54,319 nt of DNA from an uncultured Prevotella sp. (GCA_900315765.1 ONAK01000014.1:1-54319); one strand, 5' to 3'; positions 1 through 9,204 are shown, counted from the first letter of the stretch. Notes: generated by a model not told the origin, from the sequence alone. Made by a program: numbers and translations.

Positions 1-453
<453 letters not shown>

Positions 454-492
454 TTATATATTAAAAATGTGAAATATCCAACTTAACGCCTG

Positions 493-500
493 CAAAGGTA
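493..500 (-). promoter_or_regulatory. -7 promoter box of fba
   Basis: CAAAGGTA on the plus strand reads TACCTTTG on the minus strand, matching the Bacteroidota -7 consensus TAnnTTTG. It predicts a 5' leader of about 43 nt. No clear -33 TTTG is seen at the usual distance. Confidence 0.6.
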
Positions 501-512
501 CTAAAAAGTAGC

Positions 513-533
513 GAATAGTGAATAGTGAATAGT
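513..533. repeat. Tandem 7-nt repeat (GAATAGT x3)
   Basis: Three exact tandem copies of GAATAGT lie upstream of the fba promoter, and a related A/T-rich stretch with ACTTTTCACTTTTC follows at about 611-627. Such GTGAATAGTGAA-type tracts read as intergenic simple repeats. I see nothing coding in 447-644. Confidence 0.6.
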
Positions 534-644
534 GAAAAAATACACTCGCAAAACCTATTTTTTGTATTTATTTACATTAACAGGATGGTTAAGTGCATTT
601 TTTGCAAAATTCACTTTTCACTTTTCGCCTCTATTTATTATGCC

Positions 645-1355
645 CTATACAAGAGTATGGTCGTCGAAGTACTTCTGTACGTCTTCTTTATAGTTGTCCG
701 AAATAGGAATCTGCACACCGTTGAACACAATGCGGAATCGCTCCACCAGCGGTGTTTCTGTCATGTGGACTATAAACGAGCGGTGTGTGCGCAAGAACTC
801 TGGTCGAGGCAGATATTCCTCAAGTTTCTTCATCGACATCAGCGACATCACCTGCTCACCGTTCTTAAGATAGAAACGCACATAATCCTTCAATCCCTCT
901 ACATACAGAATATCGTCCAGACATACTCGCTGCAGTTTGTAATCACTTTTAACAAACATAAAGCGGTCGCGACGATGTGCATCCTGACGCTGAGATACCG
1001 AGAACCAGTCGAGTGCCTTGTCGGTAGCTTTCAGAAAGTCATTGTACGAAATAGGTTTAAGCAAGTAGTCGAGTGCATTGACTTTGAAACCCTCGATAGC
1101 ATACTGTGGAAATGCCGTAGTAAAGATTATCTTGGTTTCCTTTGGAAGAATCTTGGCAAACTCGATGCCGCTCAACTCTGGCATCTGTATGTCAAGGAAT
1201 AGCAATTGTACAGGATTATCACGCAGATGTTTCATTGCCTCAACGGCACTACTGTAGGTTCCTGATAGATTCAAATAAGGTGTTTTCTTTGCATAGCTCT
1301 CAAGCAGGCCTGCTGCAAGAGGCTCATCATCGATAATAGCACAAGTAATAATCAT
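645..1355 (-). CDS. LytTR-family response regulator
   Basis: 236 aa. Residues 1-120 form a receiver domain: acidic pair Asp9-Asp10, phospho-acceptor Asp55 in LFLDIQMPELSG, TTAF around 80, and the conserved Lys of LLKPIS near 101. Residues 135-236 form a LytTR DNA-binding domain, with YVEGLKDYVRFYL, MKKLEEYLP and FLRTHRSFIVH as the family-typical blocks. It is a cytoplasmic transcription factor phosphorylated by a LytS-type kinase. Its start overlaps the kinase stop by 4 nt, so the two are coupled and surely cognate. It ends a six-gene operon with an efflux-type MacAB-TolC system, so the likely target is the operon itself or envelope-stress genes. That role is inferred from context. Confidence 0.93.
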   Translation of the reverse strand: MIITCAIIDDEPLAAGLLESYAKKTPYLNLSGTYSSAVEAMKHLRDNPVQLLFLDIQMPELSGIEFAKILPKETKIIFTTAFPQYAIEGFKVNALDYLLKPISYNDFLKATDKALDWFSVSQRQDAHRRDRFMFVKSDYKLQRVCLDDILYVEGLKDYVRFYLKNGEQVMSLMSMKKLEEYLPRPEFLRTHRSFIVHMTETPLVERFRIVFNGVQIPISDNYKEDVQKYFDDHTLV

Positions 1356-2392
1356 AATTGTATGTGGATTGTTGATGTGTAAATACTTCCGTCGTCCGAA
1401 ACACCTTTATTCCAGGTGTAACGGCCGGGATAAGCCAGATCCAGTCTGCGCTGTACCTGACTCAGCCCGATACCATGACCACTGCGGTCCTGGTTTGTCT
1501 TCGGGTGATTTGAATTCTCTATACTAAAAGTAATCTCATCGAGGATAGCCACGATGTTTATATGTACAAAACTGGGTTTAGTAGGACTGATACCGTGCTT
1601 GAAGGCGTTCTCAACAAGCGATATGAAGATCAGCGGTGCAATCTTCATCGATGGGTTACCTATCTGTGGCACGAATGTCACGTCTACATTGCCAGACAGT
1701 CTTATCTTCATCAGGTTAATGTAGTTCTCGATAAACTGCACTTCGTCGCACAGCAGCACCTCATTCTCCTGATTGTCGTAGAGCATATGGCGCAGCATTT
1801 TCGACAACTGCTGAATGGCATCCTGTGCACGCTCTTGGTCAATAGCAGTTAATGCATAGATATTGTTCAGCGTGTTCAGCAAGAAGTGCGGGTTAATCTG
1901 TGAACGCAGGTTCAGGTATTCGCTTTGGGCACGTGCAGCCTCACTCTCCTGCAACTTCTGTGCGGCTGTAACATATCTTCTTGCCAGAGCAAGTGCTGTA
2001 GAACCAGCAGCAAAGATAGCCAGATTCAGGCTGTTACGCAACATACGTGTAAAGTCGTCAATAGCGTCCATATGTCTACCTGGCACGGGATATACAGTGT
2101 TAGTATAATCCATCCAGTAGTGCAGTATGATTCCTAACGTTGTTACCAACACCAGATTAATGAGCAGGTCGTAACGATGCTTACCAGCCACAAAGAACTT
2201 TGGCGCCAGATACAGGTAGTTCAGGTAGAACACAATCATCAGGAACAACGGGTCTGCGCAGTACATAAGATACTGTTCGAACGTTATTCCTGTACCTCTC
2301 CAATATGTGAGAGGCGATAGAAACATGAAAGCCCATAGGGCCATATGGCATGCACCTGCAAGGTGCTTGTTCATTGAAAAGAATTTACTCAT
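1352..2392 (-). CDS. LytS/YpdA-like sensor histidine kinase (His_kinase family)
   Basis: 346 aa membrane kinase. Several hydrophobic segments fill residues 10-140 (for example near 15-28, 45-62, 76-92 and 118-137), without a large periplasmic loop. The phospho-acceptor block LRSQINPHFLLNTLNNIYAL lies near residues 162-181, with His in NPHF, as in the LytS-type PF06580 family. The ATP-binding part contains PLIFISLVENAFKHGI (N box) and SGHGIGLSQVQRRLDL (G box). It autophosphorylates and passes phosphate to the LytTR regulator encoded next. Its start overlaps the permease stop by 8 nt and its stop overlaps the regulator start by 4 nt. The signal sensed is unknown; coupling to the exporter suggests an exported or envelope-active compound. 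Confidence 0.92.
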   Translation of the reverse strand: MSKFFSMNKHLAGACHMALWAFMFLSPLTYWRGTGITFEQYLMYCADPLFLMIVFYLNYLYLAPKFFVAGKHRYDLLINLVLVTTLGIILHYWMDYTNTVYPVPGRHMDAIDDFTRMLRNSLNLAIFAAGSTALALARRYVTAAQKLQESEAARAQSEYLNLRSQINPHFLLNTLNNIYALTAIDQERAQDAIQQLSKMLRHMLYDNQENEVLLCDEVQFIENYINLMKIRLSGNVDVTFVPQIGNPSMKIAPLIFISLVENAFKHGISPTKPSFVHINIVAILDEITFSIENSNHPKTNQDRSGHGIGLSQVQRRLDLAYPGRYTWNKGVSDDGSIYTSTIHIQL

Positions 2393-3602
2393 GTCTTATT
2401 GCTTCAATCGGGTCCATGTTTGCTGCTTTCTGTGCAGGGATATATCCGAACAGCACACCGATGAACACGCACACCAGAAATGATACATAGATGCTCCATG
2501 CGGGTACGCTCGATGGGAAGCCGAACGACGCCACAAACGTGCTGGCGCCCACACCTACCATCACTCCTATCAGTCCTCCTGTTACGGATATTAATACACT
2601 CTCTATTAGGAACTGCAGCGAGATAACCGGTCCTGTAGCACCTACAGCCATACGCAGTCCAATCTCCTTGGTGCGCTCGGTTACCGAAACCAGCATGATA
2701 TTCATAATGCCGATACCAGCCACCAACAGCGAGAACGCTGCTGCCACCACCAGTATGATGGTAACGGTGTCCATCGTACTCGACATGGTCTCCATCATCT
2801 CCGCCTGTGAACGAATAGTAAAGTCATCGTCGGCATCGTCCTTCAGCTTATGATTATCGCGCAATATCTGGGTGAGCTCTTCAATAGCGGCATCGCTCAG
2901 CTCCTCTGTAACTGCCGAACAAACAATACTTGAAAAATAGGTTTGTGCGGCAATGCGCTTCATCACGGTGGTATAAGGACATATTATCACATTGTCCTGA
3001 TCCATACCCCACGAGTTATAACCTTTCGCCTTCAGTACCCCAACTATACGCATGGGGATGCTCTTAAAACGAATGGTCTTTCCAATACAATCAGCTCCCT
3101 CACCAAAAAGTTCCTTCACAATGGTTGCGCCTACCACGCACACCTTGGCAGCTTTCTTGATATCCTCTTCAGTAAAGCACTCACCTTCTTCTATCGTCCA
3201 CAGACGAATATCAAGATAGTCTATCGACTCACCATAAACCGATGCGTTGGTATTGTTATTACCATAGATAGCCTGTCCGCTGGCAGTCACCTCGGGCGAA
3301 ACCTTGGTGACGAATTTCTTCTCGCGAACGATACGCTCATAATCGGCCATCTTCAGCGTCTGCATACTTGAGGGATCCTGTCTCACGCCACCTCGCATGT
3401 CAGCACCCGGACGTATAGTGAGCAGATTAGTACCCATGGTGGATAGCTCGGCACGTATGCTCTCCTTTGAACCTTGACCGATGGACATCATAATGATAAC
3501 CGCCGCCACTCCGATGATGATACCCAGCATCGAAAGGAACGAGCGCATCTTGTTGTTGCCCACTGCCTTCAGGCTTACTTTAAACAGATTCAGTATATTC
3601 AT
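2385..3602 (-). CDS. MacB-like ABC transporter permease (FtsX family)
   Basis: 405 aa. It has the MacB_PCD/FtsX layout: a first membrane helix at about 20-42 (MRSFLSMLGIIIGVAAVIIM), a periplasmic domain at about 45-275, then three C-terminal helices (about 282-305, 335-358, 370-392). SVTERTKEIGLRMAVGAT is the coupling motif typical of MacB/LolC-type permeases. It works as a mechanotransmitter with a separately encoded ATPase, a periplasmic adaptor and a TolC-type channel to move lipophilic or peptide substrates across the outer membrane. All partners lie directly upstream in the same operon; the gap to the ATPase is 13 nt. Substrate unknown. Confidence 0.93.
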   Translation of the reverse strand: MNILNLFKVSLKAVGNNKMRSFLSMLGIIIGVAAVIIMMSIGQGSKESIRAELSTMGTNLLTIRPGADMRGGVRQDPSSMQTLKMADYERIVREKKFVTKVSPEVTASGQAIYGNNNTNASVYGESIDYLDIRLWTIEEGECFTEEDIKKAAKVCVVGATIVKELFGEGADCIGKTIRFKSIPMRIVGVLKAKGYNSWGMDQDNVIICPYTTVMKRIAAQTYFSSIVCSAVTEELSDAAIEELTQILRDNHKLKDDADDDFTIRSQAEMMETMSSTMDTVTIILVVAAAFSLLVAGIGIMNIMLVSVTERTKEIGLRMAVGATGPVISLQFLIESVLISVTGGLIGVMVGVGASTFVASFGFPSSVPAWSIYVSFLVCVFIGVLFGYIPAQKAANMDPIEAIRHE

Positions 3603-3615
3603 TTATCTTCTATGT

Positions 3616-4299
3616 TCAATCATCCACTGGTGCAGGCAACTGTGCCAAAGCTTCAGCTGCCGACTTTATGTTAGTATTCACAGTATCTTCGCGAATCTTT
3701 CCGTCGCGAAGGTTGATGTTTCTACTCGAATATTCAGCTATCTCGGGGTTGTGGGTCACAAATATGATGGTGTGCCCCTGCTTGTAGAGTTCCTGAAACA
3801 GCACAAGCATTTCGAACGAGGTTCGGGTGTCAAGGTTACCTGTAGCCTCATCAGCTAACAGCACAGCTGGATCGTTAACCAGCGCACGGGCAATAGCCAC
3901 ACGCTGCATCTGACCTCCCGACATCTGGTTCGATTTGTGATACATACGATCTTCCAGTCCCACAGCCTTCAATGCATCCATCGCCTTCTGTCGGCGCTCA
4001 CTGGCCGACACCTCCGAGTTATACATCAGCGGCAGCTCTACATTCTCCAGCGCGGTAGTCTTAGCCAGCAGATTATAGTTCTGGAACACAAATCCTATCT
4101 TGCGGTTGCGCAGCTTAGCACGCTGAGTCTTCGACATGGTACGCACTGATATGCCATCGAGGAAATACTCTCCGCTGGTAGGTGTGTCGAGACATCCCAA
4201 TTGGTTGAGCAGTGTAGATTTTCCAGAGCCCGATGTACCCTGGATGGTGACGAACTCGCCCTCATAGATTTTGAACGACACGCCCCTTAAAGCTTTCAC
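3616..4299 (-). CDS. MacB-like ABC ATPase, N-terminus damaged
   Basis: 227 aa from GTG at 4299. Walker A GTSGSGKST (about residues 19-27), Q-loop FVFQNYN, signature MSGGQMQRVAIARAL, Walker B VLLADEATGNLD and H-loop IIFVTHN are all intact, so it is a LolD/MacB-type ATPase for the permease encoded next. Oddity: the expected start is ATG at 4350, giving MEEDKKVVIELQNVKR, which is then stopped by TAG at 4300-4302 immediately before VKALRGVSF. Relatives have about seven more residues here (pattern RYFxVGDxT), so an in-frame deletion of about 21 nt probably created the TAG. The A-loop aromatic that stacks on adenine is lost. Translation may restart at the GTG; activity may be reduced or absent. Family is certain, functional state is not. 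Confidence 0.85.
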   Translation of the reverse strand: MKALRGVSFKIYEGEFVTIQGTSGSGKSTLLNQLGCLDTPTSGEYFLDGISVRTMSKTQRAKLRNRKIGFVFQNYNLLAKTTALENVELPLMYNSEVSASERRQKAMDALKAVGLEDRMYHKSNQMSGGQMQRVAIARALVNDPAVLLADEATGNLDTRTSFEMLVLFQELYKQGHTIIFVTHNPEIAEYSSRNINLRDGKIREDTVNTNIKSAAEALAQLPAPVDD

Positions 4300-4368
4300 C
4301 TATCGCTTCACATTCTGCAGTTCGATTACTACTTTTTTATCTTCTTCCATAATTTTGGCATGGATTTC

Positions 4369-4387
4369 ACGGATTAACACGGATTAT
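4369..4387. repeat. Dispersed CACGGATTAACACGGAT repeat
   Basis: A short intergenic repeat between the ATPase and adaptor genes. Relatives occur at 9205-9234 and, inside a coding sequence, at about 11249-11264 and 11301-11332. It touches the last codon of the adaptor gene. Confidence 0.6.
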
Positions 4388-5604
4388 TTTCTCTGCGGTG
4401 CATTTCCGCCGCCGTTTCCACTCTGTTTATTATTGTTATTTCTTGGACGTGGCATGAACGGGTTACTGTTCTGTTGCTGTTCAGCCTCGGCATTTCCACC
4501 GCTAATATTAAAATCGGTAAGCACCTCAGTACCCTCTTTTATGCCACCGGTAATCTCTGTCATCATACCATTGCTGGTACCAATCTCCACCTTATGAGCT
4601 TTGAATACGGTTCCCTCTTTGGTCCACAGTTTGTGGTCACCCTCACAGTCGTCGATAGTCTCTCCCTTCTGTAAGAACGCCTCGTTAGGTTGGAATCGCA
4701 GCGCCTTTGCAGGAACAGCCAGCACGTCATTCTTCTCCAGTGTGAAGATGGTTACATTGGCTGTCAATCCAGGTTTCAGTTTCAAATCCTTGTTAGGAGC
4801 CGAGATTACCACCTCGTAGGTTACCACGTTACTCTCGGTTGTAGCCTGCTGGCGCACCTGAGTAACAGCGCCCTCAAAATGGTCATCGGGGAATGCATCA
4901 ACAGTGAAACTAACTCGCTGTCCTTCCTTCACGCCACCTATATCAGCTTCGTCGATATCGGCTATTACACGCATGTTAGTCAGGTCCTGAGCAATCACAA
5001 ACAACTCTGGCGTGTTGAACGATGCAGCCACGGTCTGTCCCTCTTCAACTGATTTTGAGAGTATGACACCGTCAATAGGCGATGTGATAGTGGCATAACC
5101 CAGATTTGTCTGTGCTTTCTGCACACTCTCACGCGATGTATTCACCTGCTCTTTGGCCTGCAGATACTGCAAGCGGGCACTTTCAAACTCGTCGGCGCTC
5201 ACCAGACCTTTGTCATGCAGTTCCTTATACCTATTATAATTACTAAGCTGATAGTTCAGCGAACTTTGTGCACTGCTCAGGTTGGCCTTGGCGGTGTTCA
5301 GTTCGCTTATCAGGTTAGTACGGTCCAGTTCGGCTATCACCTGCCCCTTCTTTACCACGCTATTGTAGTCTACATACAGATGACTTACAATACCGCTCAC
5401 CTGTGTACCAACCGTTACACTGGTCACAGGTTCGATAGTTCCAGTAGCAGTAATGCTGGTCTGGATATTGGTTTTCATCACCTTAGCGGTGTCGAAGCTG
5501 ATTTTCTCTTCTTTCTTTCCTCCCGAGCATTTCATGATGCCCACAACGATGATAACGGCCACCACGCCGATACCAATCCATCCTTTCGTATTGATTTTTT
5601 TCAT
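4384..5604 (-). CDS. MacA-like periplasmic adaptor (HlyD/RND membrane fusion protein)
   Basis: About 406 aa from ATG at 5604; a TTG nine bases upstream is a weaker start. An N-terminal anchor helix (WIGIGVVAVIIVVGIM, about 9-24) is followed by beta-barrel and lipoyl halves (TVGTQVSGIVSHLYVDYNS and TITSPIDGVILSKSVEEGQ) flanking a coiled-coil hairpin with repeated QL/YN segments at about 95-165. The C-terminus is low-complexity (Asn, Gly, Gln, Pro). The family bridges a MacB-type inner membrane transporter to a TolC channel. It lies 23 nt after the tolC-like gene and is followed by ATPase and permease genes, so this is a full tripartite exporter. The tail rich in Asn/Gly is common in Bacteroidota MacA proteins. 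Confidence 0.93.
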   Translation of the reverse strand: MKKINTKGWIGIGVVAVIIVVGIMKCSGGKKEEKISFDTAKVMKTNIQTSITATGTIEPVTSVTVGTQVSGIVSHLYVDYNSVVKKGQVIAELDRTNLISELNTAKANLSSAQSSLNYQLSNYNRYKELHDKGLVSADEFESARLQYLQAKEQVNTSRESVQKAQTNLGYATITSPIDGVILSKSVEEGQTVAASFNTPELFVIAQDLTNMRVIADIDEADIGGVKEGQRVSFTVDAFPDDHFEGAVTQVRQQATTESNVVTYEVVISAPNKDLKLKPGLTANVTIFTLEKNDVLAVPAKALRFQPNEAFLQKGETIDDCEGDHKLWTKEGTVFKAHKVEIGTSNGMMTEITGGIKEGTEVLTDFNISGGNAEAEQQQNSNPFMPRPRNNNNKQSGNGGGNAPQRK

Positions 5605-5627
5605 ATCTCTCAATTATCAATTATCAA

Positions 5628-6962
5628 CTATTTCATTTCTCCCGTTTCGTAGAAGTGCAGCATCTGACGGTTGTAGACAGTCTGATACTTAGACTGCAAC
5701 TGATTCTGCTGAGCACTCAGCAGATTGTCCTTACCGGTCATCAGCTCCACGATATTCTTCAGTCCTAAGCGGAACTGCTCTGAAAGCAGATTGTAACTCT
5801 GCTGCTCACTCTCTACGGTGGCACTGGCAGCACGATACTTCTGCTGGTTGGTCTGTGCATTCAGCCAGTAGTCTTGAATATCAGAATACAATGTCTTCTG
5901 CTGATCAAGCAAATCGAGCTTAGCCGACTGCTGCTGAATCTTAGCCTTGTTCACCGATGTCTTGGTAGAACGACCGTCGAAAATGGGTACACTAACCGAG
6001 AATCCGGCCATTGCGTCGAAATTGGTCTTCATCTGCTTTCCCCATCCGTTACTGCTCAACGAGTTAGTGCTGGTACCCAGACTTCCTGTCATGCTGATGT
6101 TTGGCATCCATCCTGCCTTGGCTATGCTCAGGTTCACGTCGCTGCTCTTGATAGCCAGATTCGAGCGTTCTATCTCCGGACGAGTAAGCAGTGCCTGCTC
6201 GTAAACCTTCTGCAACGACGGGATCTCTTCCATCACCATAGCATCGGTAATCTCTGGTATTGCAACGTCAAACTCGGCCTCGTCGGTAATTTCCAGCAAC
6301 TGCTTCAGCTGTAACTTGTAGCTCAGCAGCTGACTCTTTGCCTCCACGATATTATACTCGTCGGTGGCTCGCTGTGCGGTGAGCTGTGCCAGGTCGGCCT
6401 TGCTCATCTTTCCCACGTTCACCATCTCGCGCCCGCGTTCCTCATTCTTCTTAGCAGTTTCCAGCATCTGTTCGTTCACCTTCACACTCTCGTCCAGATA
6501 CAGTATCTGTGTATAAATCTGGGCTATACGCTGCTGGATGGTGTTAGCCGTCTCTTGCATCTGCAGTTCTGCCTCGTCTTCTGCTATTTGGTTCAGCTTC
6601 ACTGTGTTGGTTTTCTTACCACCGTTCCACACTGTCCACTGGGCATTCACCGCATACGAACCATTATAATATGTCTTGTCAACCTTGGTGTTCACGGTGC
6701 CGTTGGTAACGGTAGCAATGCCAGCATCCTTCCAAGGCTGGTAGCCCAGGCTTTGGTTTGTCGATGCATTAAGAGTAGGCAGCAGTGCTCCCTTGGCCCC
6801 TTTCAGGTCCTCGGTAGCGCTCTGCTTCTGCAGTTTTGACTTCTGCAGAGTTATATTATTTTCCATTGCATAGTCTATGCATTCTTGCATAGTCCACTTC
6901 TTTTGCGCAGTGGCGGTCATCGAAATCAGCGCCAGTCCTATCGCAATTAATTCTTTCTTCAT
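5628..6962 (-). CDS. TolC-family outer membrane efflux protein
   Basis: 444 aa with a signal peptide (MKKELIAIGLALISMTATAQ, cleavage after about 19) and the two-fold repeated TolC/OEP pattern: WTMQECIDYAMENNITLQ at the start of repeat 1 and long coiled helices with LxxQRATDEYNIVEAKSQLLS and QFRLGLKNIVELMTGKDNLL. It should form the trimeric outer-membrane channel for the MacA/MacB proteins encoded downstream. It is the first gene of the six-gene operon, with a -33/-7 promoter and a dyad directly upstream. Specific substrate unknown. Confidence 0.93.
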   Translation of the reverse strand: MKKELIAIGLALISMTATAQKKWTMQECIDYAMENNITLQKSKLQKQSATEDLKGAKGALLPTLNASTNQSLGYQPWKDAGIATVTNGTVNTKVDKTYYNGSYAVNAQWTVWNGGKKTNTVKLNQIAEDEAELQMQETANTIQQRIAQIYTQILYLDESVKVNEQMLETAKKNEERGREMVNVGKMSKADLAQLTAQRATDEYNIVEAKSQLLSYKLQLKQLLEITDEAEFDVAIPEITDAMVMEEIPSLQKVYEQALLTRPEIERSNLAIKSSDVNLSIAKAGWMPNISMTGSLGTSTNSLSSNGWGKQMKTNFDAMAGFSVSVPIFDGRSTKTSVNKAKIQQQSAKLDLLDQQKTLYSDIQDYWLNAQTNQQKYRAASATVESEQQSYNLLSEQFRLGLKNIVELMTGKDNLLSAQQNQLQSKYQTVYNRQMLHFYETGEMK

Positions 6963-6983
6963 CTAAATCATATTTGAATTCGT

Positions 6984-7017
6984 CGACAAAGATACGAACT
7001 TTGTCGAATCTGGCAAA
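6984..7017 (-). promoter_or_regulatory. Promoter with overlapping dyad operator, tolC-macAB-lytSR operon
   Basis: On the minus strand, TTTG (7017-7014) and TATCTTTG (6994-6987) are separated by 19 nt, an excellent Bacteroidota -33/-7 pair; the leader is about 20-25 nt. A perfect 8-bp inverted repeat, CGACAAAG / CTTTGTCG (6984-6991 and 6999-7006, 7-nt spacer), covers the -7 box and part of the spacer. It is a good repressor-site candidate; the binding protein is unknown. Confidence 0.75.
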
Positions 7018-7057
7018 ATTTTTTCAACGAAACCACAATTTGTTAATACTTTTTTAA

Positions 7058-8731
7058 CTATTGAATAATGCCTAACTCCTTGATTCTCCGCTCGAAACTC
7101 TCTCGATTGTCAAGTGCACCGTTCTTAATTCTTGCACGATAATTATAGATAGTGTTAACAGAATAGTGCAAGAACTCGGCAATCTTCGACGAGTCTTCGA
7201 TGCCCAAACGTATCAGGGCGAAGATTCTAATTTCAGTTGTCAGTCGGTTTTCCTCTTTCGGGTGCACCTGTGTGTCGGTCTGCAGCAAGGCATTGAAGTC
7301 GTTGACGAAATTGGGGAACAAGTGCAGGAACACCGAATCGAAGTTCTGGTATAGTTCCTCCAGTTCCTTCTCCTTCAACTCAGTTGATTTCGACATTTGG
7401 AACAAATCTTCCAGTTCCTTGTTCTTCATCTTCTTATTCACCATCTTGCGATAGTTGTCAAGTTTGTCGATATACTGCGAACACAGACTCATGAATCGCC
7501 CGATATACTCCTCTTTCACTCTGTTACTCTCGGAGAGTTGAGAATTGAGCGTTGAGAGCTGGGAGTTAAGCGTTGACAGTTCCTCCGTCTGCTCAGCCAA
7601 CTGCTGGTTGACGGTGTAGAGCTCGGTGTTCTTACCCTTCAACTCCATACGTGCGATGTTCAGCTGGCGGTTGCGGCGATGCAGGAAGAACAGCACACCC
7701 AGCAGACAAAGCAGCAACAGACTGATAGCCACCAGCATCAATCGCAGTTGTGTGGTAGTGGCCTCACTCTGACTCTTGTAGTTCTTAGCAATGTGCGTCA
7801 GCAGCGGTGCTATCTGCCAGTTTCTCTGTCGTGAGCCGTAGCGGTTAGCGCAGTCGCTGGTAAAGCTGATATACTCCGAAGCCTTGTCTATCTCCCCCAT
7901 CAGCATCAACTCGTTAGCCAGCTCCCACATAGAGCCCTGATCCATAGCAGCATTGCGTATATCGGCCAGCACCGACTCCACCAACCAGTACATCATCTGG
8001 TCGCGATCGCCTTGCAGTTTGTATTCTATGTATCGGTACAGAGCTACCAGCGCATACGGGTGCGAACCTTTCTCCACGGTCTTCAACCACTGGTTATTGA
8101 TGGCCATGGCTTCTTCCAATCTTCCTTCGCCCTGAGCATCCTGTTCTCTGCGCAAAAAGCATGTTTCGTAGGTTTCCGGCATCGTCTTCAGCATCAACTG
8201 CTTGTAGTAATCGGCTTTTGCCTGATACTTCTGCTTCATCAGGTCCAGGCGGGTGTAATAAGCCAACTCGCTATACACATTACTATATGCATCATAGTAC
8301 ACGCCAAGTGTCAGCGTATCAATGCCTACCGGACGGATAGAGTCCAGTATGTTCAGCGCCTCGTCATACATACCGATGTTGGCACATTTGATGGCCATCA
8401 GCGAACGGCACTTCACTGCGGCCGATGCATCACCCAGCCCATCAGCCAGTTGGATACACTTTCCCAGAAAGAACATAGCCGAGTCGCTCACGAACGGTTT
8501 GTAGAGTTCGTAAAGCTGAAAGTTAAGCTGATATTTTCCTTTGTCAGATGCTTCGAAGTTAAGCGCATGCTTAGCCTCGCCTATTTTCTTTTCGTGGGCA
8601 GCCACATAGTCAGCCGAGTGAGCTATGGCTTCGTCTATCTGTTTACAGTAGTCTGCCAGGCTCTTCTTCCCGTCGGCCATCACCGTTGTGACCATCGCAA
8701 TCAGTAATGCTATTAGTAGTCCCTTCCTCAT
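7058..8731 (-). CDS. DUF6377 membrane sensor/transcriptional regulator
   Basis: 557 aa from ATG at 8731, chosen because it begins a signal peptide (MRKGLLIALLIAMVTTVMA); an in-frame upstream ATG at 8791 would add a poor 20-aa leader. A periplasmic alpha-helical, TPR-like region spans about 25-325, one membrane helix lies near 332-352 (LMLVAISLLLLCLLGVLFFL), then a coiled coil containing the heptads STLNSQL STLNSQL, then the DUF6377-type C-terminus. The end (FALIRLGIEDSSKIAEFLHY, then SVNTIYNYRARIKN) looks like a LuxR-type helix-turn-helix. This layout puts a periplasmic sensor and a cytoplasmic DNA-binding domain on one chain. Regulated genes are unknown. Confidence 0.85.
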   Translation of the reverse strand: MRKGLLIALLIAMVTTVMADGKKSLADYCKQIDEAIAHSADYVAAHEKKIGEAKHALNFEASDKGKYQLNFQLYELYKPFVSDSAMFFLGKCIQLADGLGDASAAVKCRSLMAIKCANIGMYDEALNILDSIRPVGIDTLTLGVYYDAYSNVYSELAYYTRLDLMKQKYQAKADYYKQLMLKTMPETYETCFLRREQDAQGEGRLEEAMAINNQWLKTVEKGSHPYALVALYRYIEYKLQGDRDQMMYWLVESVLADIRNAAMDQGSMWELANELMLMGEIDKASEYISFTSDCANRYGSRQRNWQIAPLLTHIAKNYKSQSEATTTQLRLMLVAISLLLLCLLGVLFFLHRRNRQLNIARMELKGKNTELYTVNQQLAEQTEELSTLNSQLSTLNSQLSESNRVKEEYIGRFMSLCSQYIDKLDNYRKMVNKKMKNKELEDLFQMSKSTELKEKELEELYQNFDSVFLHLFPNFVNDFNALLQTDTQVHPKEENRLTTEIRIFALIRLGIEDSSKIAEFLHYSVNTIYNYRARIKNGALDNRESFERRIKELGIIQ

Positions 8732-8763
8732 TGTCCAAACAGCCGCAAAATCTCGCAAAAAAT

Positions 8764-9186
8764 TTAGCAATCTCCGCGGCAGAGAGTCCAACCGCGGAGC
8801 ATTGCAAAGTAGTCTACGGCGTTAGTGCCGTTCTCCTGAATGGCCATGGCGGCGCCCACAGCCAACCATCGGGCGGGCTTGTCGCTGGGTATGCCGATGG
8901 GTTCGTCGGGGCCTATGCCTGTAAGTTTACTTACATTTGCGATGTAGGCCTTGGTGTTGTTCTCGTGTGGCGGTGCCCATTTGCTAACGATGGCGCAGAT
9001 GGTGAACAGGCGGTAGGTGTGGTAGTAGGTGCGTGTGAGCAGCCAGAAGGCTGCGCGCCAACCGTATTCCATCGATTCGAACTGGCAGAAAGCTGCGTCG
9101 GTTTGTTGGGCTGTCATGCCCTTCCACTTATCCTTGCTTCGGCGGATGTTTAGTGGGTTGTTGTTTCTTATTCCTCTTGGTGTCAT
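8764..9186 (-). CDS. P5-like structural/lysozyme-like protein
   Basis: 140 aa. The N-terminus RGIRNNNPLNIRRS and later QTDAAFCQFESMEYGWRAAFWLL are typical of proteins annotated as structural protein P5 in Bacteroidota prophages and related islands, a fold related to virion muramidases. No signal peptide. It ends 32 nt before the DUF6377 start and begins 24 nt after the preceding gene, so it reads as the last gene of the island's minus-strand run. Function is inferred from family naming only; catalytic residues are not evident to me. Confidence 0.7.
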   Translation of the reverse strand: MTPRGIRNNNPLNIRRSKDKWKGMTAQQTDAAFCQFESMEYGWRAAFWLLTRTYYHTYRLFTICAIVSKWAPPHENNTKAYIANVSKLTGIGPDEPIGIPSDKPARWLAVGAAMAIQENGTNAVDYFAMLRGWTLCRGDC

Positions 9187-9204
9187 AGTGATTTTTGTTT
9201 TACC

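Noticed and set aside
525-1202. Plus-strand ORF of 225 codons opposite the LytTR gene
   Set aside because: Shadow of the response regulator, with no recognisable domain and no promoter or coding signature of its own.
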